Of a stretch of DNA of 38,492 nt, positions 32,123 to 38,492 are shown piece by piece. Position 1 is the stretch's first letter. Every line of letters begins with the position of its first letter. Origin of the DNA: Embleya scabrispora DSM 41855. GTDB lineage: Bacteria > Actinomycetota > Actinomycetes > Streptomycetales > Streptomycetaceae. The notes beneath the pieces are model-generated. The model did no database searches. It saw only the letters and a program-made list of their open reading frames with translations, and was not told the origin of the DNA. Both the position numbers and the translations under genes were made by a program. Location: NCBI RefSeq assembly GCF_000372745.1, contig NZ_KB889717.1, forward strand, positions 1 through 38,492, read 5' to 3'.

Positions 32123-32590
32123 TCAGTCCCCCAGCGGCGCCCATCGACTCGGCGAGCGCAGCATGTCGGCGACGAACAGGCCGTAGTCGAAGTCCTCCTC
32201 CTCGACATGGGGCGTGAAGTCGAACTCGTACCACCACGGCTCGATCTCGTAGCAGAGGTCGAACAGCTCGACCCCGTTGGCGTCGATCCGCAGCCGGCGC
32301 CGGGGAGTATTCGGGCCGTGATCGTCGACGCGCCGCCAATGCGGTTCCAGGCACGGCACGACCCGGATCCGCCGGCGGGCGACCTGAAGCCAGGAAGCGC
32401 CGTGGTGCCGGTACAGCGCGACCGGGATCCCGGAGAGCTCACCGAAGTGCCCGACACAGCGCGGGCTCCTCGCCCCGGTCGCGCGACGGTCCAACACGGT
32501 GCCCAGTCCCGATTCGAGGCGGTAGCGAACGATGCGGCCGAAAGCGCGGTGGTAGTGGCACGTGATCACGGTCTCGATCTCGTCGGTCAC
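32123..32590 (-). CDS. uncharacterised protein (155 aa), mirror copy
   Basis: Identical to the product of 26727-27194, with a GTG start and an acidic aromatic C-terminus. It converges on the preceding gene with a 14-bp gap containing the GCCGGC hairpin (32100-32114). Confidence 0.52.
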   Translation of the reverse strand: MTDEIETVITCHYHRAFGRIVRYRLESGLGTVLDRRATGARSPRCVGHFGELSGIPVALYRHHGASWLQVARRRIRVVPCLEPHWRRVDDHGPNTPRRRLRIDANGVELFDLCYEIEPWWYEFDFTPHVEEEDFDYGLFVADMLRSPSRWAPLGD

Positions 32591-32730
32591 CGTCGCCCCC
32601 CGGCTCGGTCGCACGAACCCGCACTCTGTGTAGCACGGTAGCCGCCAAACCGTCGATCGGTCACGCGACACAGACCCCGGCTCCGCACCGGCGTCCGCAG
32701 CCGGTGGCCCAACCTCTGTGGGCAGTACAC

Positions 32731-33309
32731 CTAGCCGCGCAGGGGCAGAGGCAGCGGGACGGCGGGGAGGCCGTCGATGCTGGCCACGTTGTAGGGCTTG
32801 CTGCCGGTGTACTCGACGAACTCCGCGTCGGTCTTGCGAGACATGAATTCGTCGTGCAGCGTGCGCTCCTCGCGGTAGTCCATGAACGGGACCGCGTAGC
32901 CGCAGGTATCGCTGATCAGCGTCGCGCGCACCACCACGACCGCCCGCAGCCCGCCCGCGTCCGCGTCGCCGAACCGGGCCACCAGGTCGGGGAAGCGCGG
33001 ATCGTCACGGAAGACCGCCTCGCCGACGCCGTGCACCCGGACGATCTTCGGCGGGCCCTCGAACGCACACCACATCAGTGTGATCCGGCCGTTCTCCCGC
33101 AGGTGCGCGATGGTCTCGGCATGGCTGCCGCCGAAGTCCAGGTAGGCCACCGTCGTATCGTCCAGCACGGCGAGCGTGCCGGAGCGGCCCTTGGGCGACA
33201 CGTTGACGTGCCCGTCCTCGGCCAGTGGAGCGCTCGCCACGAAGAACACCGGCTGGGCCTCGATGAACTCGCGCAGGCGGCCGTCGATATGTGCGTACGT
33301 CTTTCCCAT
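32731..33309 (-). CDS. PNPOx-family split-barrel flavin protein, mirror copy
   Basis: Identical to the product of 26008-26586. The GATAAT -10 box before the leaderless ATG is also mirrored (33316-33321). Confidence 0.75.
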   Translation of the reverse strand: MGKTYAHIDGRLREFIEAQPVFFVASAPLAEDGHVNVSPKGRSGTLAVLDDTTVAYLDFGGSHAETIAHLRENGRITLMWCAFEGPPKIVRVHGVGEAVFRDDPRFPDLVARFGDADAGGLRAVVVVRATLISDTCGYAVPFMDYREERTLHDEFMSRKTDAEFVEYTGSKPYNVASIDGLPAVPLPLPLRG

Positions 33310-33441
33310 GTCCGCATTATCCGAGCCGGCCCCGATCGACCCCATCGAATTGTCCGCTGATCTCGGTCCCCGGACACCGCGCCCGGCTCTCGGACGCCGA
33401 CCGGCCCACACCGGCCCCGATCCCGCTCCCGGCGGCGCGCG

Positions 33442-34968
33442 TCAGTGCGCCCGCACCGCAGCCCGCACCCGCGACAGCGCGGTCGGCGCCACCGACACCG
33501 CGTCGCAGCCGAGCCGGACCAGATGCGGCAGCACCGCCGGATCCGCCGCCGCGTCCCCACACAACGACACCGCGCGACCGCGCGCGTGCCCGGCCCGGAT
33601 GGTCTGCGCGATGGCGTCCAACACGCGCGGGTGGGCCGCCGAGGCGGGGGTCAGCCGCGGGTCGTCCCGGCTCAACCCGAGCAGCCGGGAGGTCAGGTCG
33701 TTGGTGCCCAGCGACAGGAAGTCGGCGTGCTCGGCGAGGTCGTCCACCCGGTCGAGTACCTGGGGCAGTTCCACCATCGCGCCCAGCGGCGGCGGGGCCA
33801 GGCCCAACTGCGCGCACGCGGCGGCGAGCAGTCCCCGGACGTGCTTGATCCGCCGGGGATGGTCGACCATCGGCAACAACAGCGCGACCTCCACCCCCGT
33901 CTCGGCCGCCGCGCGCATGATCCCGCGCAACTGCGCGGTCAGCGCGTCCGATCCGGGCAGTGTGATGCGCCGGTCGCGCAGGAACGGCGGTCGTTTGTCG
34001 CCGGTGAAGTCCAGGGTGCGCACCACGACCGGCCCCGGCGGCACGGCGGCCAACACCGGCGCCAGCACGGCTACTTGCCGCTCCTCGTCCGGCCAGTCCG
34101 ACTCCTCGGTCAGGAAGGGCAGTTCGGTACGCAACAGACCGACCCCCTCGGAGCCCGCCTCGGCCGCCGCGAGCGCGTCCGAGACGGTCGCCACGTTCGC
34201 CCTGACCCGGATGCGCCGCCCGTCCCGGGTCATCGCCTGCCCCGCGCCGCCACCGGGCACCCGCCGAGGCGCCGGGATCGTACGCACCCGCGCGCCCGCG
34301 TTGGCCTCCACCGTGCCCGCCTCGCCGTCCACCAGGATCAGCTCCTCGGCCAGGTCGGCCAGCGCCGCCACCGGGATGCCCAGGACCAGCGGTATCCCCA
34401 ACGACCGGGCCACGATGGCCAGATGCCCGGTCGTCCCGCCCCGCTCGGAAACCGCCGCCGCCGGCCGCGGACCGCGCAGCAGATCCATCGCCGCCAGTTC
34501 GGCACCGACCAGCACCGCCGGTGCTCCGCCCGGGAGTTGCCCGCCGGTCGGGTCCTCGCCGCACAGCAGCGCCTCGGCCTGCCGGCCCACGTCACGCACG
34601 TCCACCGCACGCTCGGCGATCAGTTCGTCGTCGAAGCCGGCCAGCAGATCGGCGAAGTCGTGTACGGCCGCGGCCAGCGCGTCGACCGGCGCCAGGCCCG
34701 TCGCGAGGTGTCGCGCGGCACCGTCGCGCAGTTCGCGGTCACGCGCGATCAGGGCGGCGAACTCGACGATGTCCGCCTCCGCCGACCGCCCGCGGGTGCG
34801 CAGCGCGCCGGCCAGGTCGTCCATGTGCCGGGCCACGGTGTCCAGCGCCTCCGGAATGTCGGCCGGCGCCGCCGGAGTCACCGGGCCGCCCGCCCCGATC
34901 CGGGCCACCACGAGCCGGCCGACCGCGGAACCGGGTGCGGCCCCGGTGCCGCGCAATACCGCGCTCAT
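33442..34968 (-). CDS. ptsI: PTS enzyme I-like phosphotransferase, mirror copy
   Basis: The 508-aa product is identical to that of 24349-25875, with His182, Arg280 and Cys470 conserved. It is translationally coupled to the mirrored leader ORF. Confidence 0.72.
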   Translation of the reverse strand: MSAVLRGTGAAPGSAVGRLVVARIGAGGPVTPAAPADIPEALDTVARHMDDLAGALRTRGRSAEADIVEFAALIARDRELRDGAARHLATGLAPVDALAAAVHDFADLLAGFDDELIAERAVDVRDVGRQAEALLCGEDPTGGQLPGGAPAVLVGAELAAMDLLRGPRPAAAVSERGGTTGHLAIVARSLGIPLVLGIPVAALADLAEELILVDGEAGTVEANAGARVRTIPAPRRVPGGGAGQAMTRDGRRIRVRANVATVSDALAAAEAGSEGVGLLRTELPFLTEESDWPDEERQVAVLAPVLAAVPPGPVVVRTLDFTGDKRPPFLRDRRITLPGSDALTAQLRGIMRAAAETGVEVALLLPMVDHPRRIKHVRGLLAAACAQLGLAPPPLGAMVELPQVLDRVDDLAEHADFLSLGTNDLTSRLLGLSRDDPRLTPASAAHPRVLDAIAQTIRAGHARGRAVSLCGDAAADPAVLPHLVRLGCDAVSVAPTALSRVRAAVRAH

Positions 34969-35012
34969 GCGACCCGGGCACGGTCGTGGCCGGCCCAGTG
35001 CAGCTCTCCCAC
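34965..35012 (-). CDS. 15-codon leader ORF, mirror copy
   Basis: Mirror of 24305-24352, with the same GAGGGGG site and ATGA overlap with the enzyme I-like start. Confidence 0.42.
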   Translation of the reverse strand: MGELHWAGHDRARVA

Positions 35013-35160
35013 GGTGCGTCCCCCTCTTCCCACCTCGTCCAACCGCCGCACGTCGGCGTGCGCGCCGGTGGGCGCGCGGGTGCCGCGACCGGTAACGGTT
35101 GCCGGCACGACACGGGTTCGACCCGGCGCAAGGCAACCACCCGGTCTCGCGACACAGTCT

Positions 35161-35185
35161 GCTGGACACACGTACCGTGTCCAGC
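35161..35185. promoter_or_regulatory. GCTGGACAC-N7-GTGTCCAGC inverted repeat, mirror copy
   Basis: Mirror of 24132-24156, between the MarR-type and enzyme I-like copies. Confidence 0.4.
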
Positions 35186-35256
35186 CGGGCCGTGCAAAGG
35201 GGGCGGATGGGGAAGGTGGGACGCCCGGCGGGGCGAAGGGGGACCCGGGCGCGGAA

Positions 35257-35766
35257 TCAGCCCGGCTCGTCGGCCTCGCGATAGCGGACGGCGGACAGGT
35301 CGTCGACGAAGCGGCCCATCAACGTGCCGAGCGTGGCGAGGTCGTCGTCCGTCCAACCGGACAGCGCCTCCTCGAAGTGCCGGTCGCGCACCCGGCGCAG
35401 CCGCCGGACCACACCTCGACCCTTGGGAGTCAGTCCCACCCGGGTGATCCGACCGTCGCGCGTGTCGGTGGTCCGGGTGACCAGTTCGTCCGCCTCCAGT
35501 TTGCGCAACTCCCGGCTGACCAGCGACATGTCCATCCGGGCGAGCTTGGCCAGATCGCCGATGGCCAGCCCGCCGCCGCCCGCCTGCAACCGGGTCAGCA
35601 ACACCACCGCCGGCTGCGAGACCTGCGCGCGCGAGGCGCTGGTGAGTTCGCCGTGCACGCGACGGCTCTGCTGGAGTCGGATCAGGCGTTCGAGCGCGGT
35701 CTGGACGTGATGCCGCGACTCGTGTCGTTCCGAGGAGGGAGTGGGCGACTCGGCTGACGGGGGCAC
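35257..35766 (-). CDS. MarR-family regulator, mirror copy
   Basis: The 169-aa product is identical to that of 23551-24060. The GTG start, GGAGGA site and divergent arrangement with the SDR-P450 pair are all preserved. Confidence 0.8.
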   Translation of the reverse strand: MPPSAESPTPSSERHESRHHVQTALERLIRLQQSRRVHGELTSASRAQVSQPAVVLLTRLQAGGGGLAIGDLAKLARMDMSLVSRELRKLEADELVTRTTDTRDGRITRVGLTPKGRGVVRRLRRVRDRHFEEALSGWTDDDLATLGTLMGRFVDDLSAVRYREADEPG

Positions 35767-35794
35767 TGGACGAGTCCTCCGGAAGGGAAGCAAC

Positions 35795-35814
35795 GCCATA
35801 CGGTTTCGTATGGC
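35795..35814. promoter_or_regulatory. MarR operator palindrome, mirror copy
   Basis: Mirror of 23503-23522, the 8-bp arms GCCATACG/CGTATGGC. Confidence 0.58.
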
Positions 35815-35979
35815 GGAGGCGGGCGTTCCACAGTCTAGGTGTGCATCCCGACCCACAGAAGGTAATTGATGGAGTCCAGCATTGACACGTGTAGAGGCCG
35901 GTGATTGGCTGCGCGCGTCAAGATCGACGCCGTGCGCCGATGCCGCCGTCGAGCTCATCGATCACCCCGGGGGACCCGC

Positions 35980-36741
35980 GTGTTCGCACTCGACGGCAGG
36001 TCGGCAATGGTCACCGGCGCGGGCCGGGGTGTCGGCGCGGGCATCGCCCGCCTGCTCGCCGCGCAGGGTGCGATCGTCGCGGTGAACGACCTCGACCCCG
36101 AGCGTGCCGAACACACCTGCGCCGAGATCCGCGCGGCGGGTGGCCGGGCGTTCACCGCCGCGTTCGACGTGACCGACCCGCAGGCCGCGCTGGTGGCCGT
36201 ACGCACCTTCGAACGCACCGTCGCGCCGATCGACATCCTGGTCAACAACGCGGGCAACGGTGGCGCCGAGGGATTTCGCCCGACCAAGTTCCGCCAAAGC
36301 GTGCCCGAGGACTGGCAACGCTTCGCCGACGTCAACCTGTTCGGCGTGATGGCCTGCACGAAGGCGGTGCTGGACGGGATGTGCGCGCGCCGCTTCGGGC
36401 GAGTGATCACCATCGCGTCGGCCGCGGGCGTCAGCGGCCAGTCGTTCGGCATCTCGCTGTACGGGGCCGCGAAGGGCGGCGCCATCGCGTTCATGCGCCA
36501 CCTCGCGATGGAGAGCGCCCGCGACGGCGTGACCGCGAACACCGTCGCACTGGGCCTGATGGACCCCCGTCCCAGCGGCCGCGACCTCGCGCACACCGCC
36601 GAACAGGCCAAGCACATCCCGGTCGGCCGGCTCGGCACCCCCGAGGACGCGGGCGCGACCTGCGTCTTCCTCGCCTCCGACGAAGCGGCGTGGATCACCG
36701 GCCAGACCATCCAGGTCAACGGCGGCGCGATCACCACCTGA
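35980..36741 (+). CDS. short-chain dehydrogenase/reductase, mirror copy
   Basis: The 253-aa product is identical to that of 22576-23337 (TGAGRGVG, NNAG, Ser147, Tyr161, Lys165). GTG start. The P450 copy follows 79 bp downstream. Confidence 0.82.
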   Translation: MFALDGRSAMVTGAGRGVGAGIARLLAAQGAIVAVNDLDPERAEHTCAEIRAAGGRAFTAAFDVTDPQAALVAVRTFERTVAPIDILVNNAGNGGAEGFRPTKFRQSVPEDWQRFADVNLFGVMACTKAVLDGMCARRFGRVITIASAAGVSGQSFGISLYGAAKGGAIAFMRHLAMESARDGVTANTVALGLMDPRPSGRDLAHTAEQAKHIPVGRLGTPEDAGATCVFLASDEAAWITGQTIQVNGGAITT

Positions 36742-36820
36742 GAGCCCTGGATCGGCGAACGCATGTGTGCTGCACTGATACCGAACCCGCGAGTAACAAC
36801 GCGTGATCGGAGTGACCGGC

Positions 36821-38122
36821 ATGACGGCCGAGACGGCTGGACCGAGCACCACCGACCCCAATCCTCGGACCTGGCCGGCGCAGGTCCCGCTCGCCGACCT
36901 GGACTTCTGGTCGGGGCCGCCGGCCGCCCGCGAGGCGGGCTTCGCCTACCTGCGCGAGACATGGCCGATGCCGTACTACCCGGAGCCGGAAAGCCCGTTG
37001 GAGCCCGGCCCCGGCTTCTGGGCGCTGACCCGGCACGCGGACGTCGCCGAGGCCAGCCGCCGACCCGAGGACTTCTGTTCGGGTCGCGGCGCGACCCACA
37101 TTCCCGATTTCCCGCCGGGATTCGGTGAGTTCTTCGGTTCCATGATCGAAATGGACGATCCCCGGCACCAGCGGCTGCGCCGGATCGTCGCCCGCACGTT
37201 CACGCCCAGGATGATCAAGAAGTTCTCGGACGACGTGGACCGCACCGCCAAAACCATCGTCGACGAGGTGGCCGAGCGCGGCTCATGCGATTTCGTCACC
37301 GACGTCGCGGCCCGACTCCCACTCCGGGTCATCTGCGACATGATGGGCATACCGGAGAAAGAACACCGTTTCGTCTTCGACCGCTCGAATGTGATCCTCG
37401 GCGTCGCGGACCCGGAGTACGTGCCCCAGGAGGGCGGCGGCCACATCGAGGCACTGCTCACCGCAGGCGCCGAACTCGCCGAACTGATGAAGGACTTGGC
37501 CGAATTCCGACGCGGCACGCCGACCGAGGACGTCACCTCGGCCCTGGTGAACGCGCAGATCGACGGAGAGAGCCTGACCACGGACGAACTCGCCTCGTTC
37601 TTCATCCTGTTGCTGGCCGCGGGCAACGAGACCACTCGCAACGCCATCTCGCACGGTCTGTGGCTGCTGACCGAGAATCCGGACCAACGCGGGCTCTGGC
37701 TCTCGGACTTCGAGCGGTACGCACCGACCGCCGTGGAGGAGATCGTCCGGCTCGCGTCCCCGGTGGTGTGGATGCGGCGCACCGCCACCCGGGACACCGA
37801 CCTGAACGGCAAGCCGGTGCGCGACGGCGACAAGCTGCTGCTGTTCTACTGGTCGGCGAACCGGGACGAGGCGGTGTTCGCCGACCCCCGGCGCTTCGAC
37901 ATCACCCGCGACCCGAACCCGCATGTCGGCTTCGGTGCACGCGGCCCACACTTCTGCTTGGGCGCGCACCTGGCTCGCCGCGAGATCACCCTGTTGTTCC
38001 GGGAGTTGCTGGGCCGACTGCCGGACATCCGCATGGTCGGCGAGCCCCAGCGGCTGCGTTCGAGCTTCATCAACGGCATCAAACACATGGACTGCGAGTT
38101 CACGCCGACTCATCGGGCTTGA
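36821..38122 (+). CDS. cytochrome P450, mirror copy
   Basis: The 433-aa product is identical to that of 21195-22496, with Glu270-Thr271 and the haem ligand Cys379. Its end overlaps the truncated YidB-like copy by 23 bp. Confidence 0.85.
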   Translation: MTAETAGPSTTDPNPRTWPAQVPLADLDFWSGPPAAREAGFAYLRETWPMPYYPEPESPLEPGPGFWALTRHADVAEASRRPEDFCSGRGATHIPDFPPGFGEFFGSMIEMDDPRHQRLRRIVARTFTPRMIKKFSDDVDRTAKTIVDEVAERGSCDFVTDVAARLPLRVICDMMGIPEKEHRFVFDRSNVILGVADPEYVPQEGGGHIEALLTAGAELAELMKDLAEFRRGTPTEDVTSALVNAQIDGESLTTDELASFFILLLAAGNETTRNAISHGLWLLTENPDQRGLWLSDFERYAPTAVEEIVRLASPVVWMRRTATRDTDLNGKPVRDGDKLLLFYWSANRDEAVFADPRRFDITRDPNPHVGFGARGPHFCLGAHLARREITLLFRELLGRLPDIRMVGEPQRLRSSFINGIKHMDCEFTPTHRA

Positions 38123-38492
38123 CCTCGGACTCGCCCTCCGGCGTCGCCTCGGGGTGACGGCGGGGGGTGGGCTTCGGGTCGGCGTCGGGGGCGGCCTTCG
38201 GGCGGGCGCCGGGTCCGGGCTTCGGGCGCGCGCCGGGCTTTGGGGCGGCTCCGGGGGCGGACGCCGGGGCGGCGTTGGGCTTTGGGGCGTTGTGGGGGCC
38301 GGGCTTCGGGTGGACATCGGGCTCCGGAGCAGCGCCGGACGCGGGCTTCGGCGTGGCGCCGGACTCCGGGCCGGCATCGGGCCCGGGCTTCGGGTGGGCG
38401 CCGGGCCCGGGCTTCGGGTGGGCGCTGGACGCGGGCTTCGGGTGAGAGCCGGGCCCGGGCTTCGGGTGGGCGCCGGACGCGGGCTTCGGGTG
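38100..38492 (-). CDS. YidB-like protein, C-terminal HPKP tail only (cut by window end)
   Basis: The last 130 codons plus stop of the gene seen whole at 19883-21217. The YidB/DUF937 domain is not included because the window stops first, exactly at a 24-bp unit boundary. Whether the full gene exists in a second copy cannot be seen. Confidence 0.6.
   Translation of the reverse strand, partial: HPKPASGAHPKPGPGSHPKPASSAHPKPGPGAHPKPGPDAGPESGATPKPASGAAPEPDVHPKPGPHNAPKPNAAPASAPGAAPKPGARPKPGPGARPKAAPDADPKPTPRRHPEATPEGESEVKPDESA

Larger units (their letters stand above)
29659..38492 (-). repeat. right arm of giant perfect inverted repeat (8,834 bp, cut by window end)
   Basis: This is the exact reverse complement of 20825-29658. 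It ends at the window edge on a 24-bp unit boundary of the HPKP-coding tandem repeat. I found no base difference in the coding regions: all paired deduced proteins are identical. Confidence 0.95.

Overview
The window is very GC-rich, with strong third-position G/C bias, good GGAGG-type ribosome sites beside several apparently leaderless genes, and a gene set typical of Streptomycetaceae-like actinomycetes: an MsiK-type sugar ABC ATPase with a DasR-like operator, a CdgB-like GAF-PAS-GGDEF protein, a GH65 phosphorylase with beta-phosphoglucomutase, and a secreted SurE. I cannot fix the genus from the sequence. No phage, transposase, integrase, CRISPR or rRNA was seen.

Left, single-copy part (1-20824). 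msiK (minus) and a LacI-family regulator (plus) diverge from a region carrying a 14/16 match to the DasR operator. Next come tRNA-Thr(TGT) with a strong terminator, a GlsB/YeaQ-like small membrane protein, a TesB-like thioesterase, a flavin reductase, and an AMP-binding protein that has lost the canonical P-loop and the C-terminal lysine. A diguanylate cyclase, a membrane-anchored CBM35/6-like protein, a SAM hydrolase (DUF62), a translationally coupled MerR-thioredoxin pair and a coupled beta-phosphoglucomutase-GH65 pair follow. An SDR, a secreted SurE phosphatase, a hexapeptide acyltransferase and a zinc alcohol dehydrogenase lead into about 1.2 kb of degenerate repeats and then a YidB/DUF937 protein with a long HPKP-repeat tail.

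Right part (20825-38492). This is one giant palindrome: bases 20825-29658 reappear as the exact reverse complement in 29659-38492, with no spacer (position x pairs with 59317-x). Each arm holds the C-terminal tail of the YidB-like gene, a P450, an SDR, a divergent MarR regulator with a 20-bp palindromic operator candidate, a PTS enzyme I-like gene with a 15-codon leader, a PNPOx-like protein, two poorly known proteins, and a decayed protocatechuate (pca) cluster. In that cluster fragments of pcaF, pcaG and pcaB precede an apparently intact pcaD. The fold point lies 150 bp after the pcaD stop. The window ends exactly on a unit boundary of the 24-bp HPKP-coding tandem repeat.

How the parts fit. 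The left part looks like conserved core genome for carbohydrate uptake and use, c-di-GMP signalling and redox. The right part looks like accessory lipid/aromatic catabolism that is being lost. The palindrome is either an assembly fold-back, which I judge most likely given the short self-complementary centre, lack of any arm divergence and end in a tandem repeat, or a genuine inverted duplication or end-to-end fusion. Genes of the second arm are listed as copies and should be counted as extra genes only if read data support the junction.
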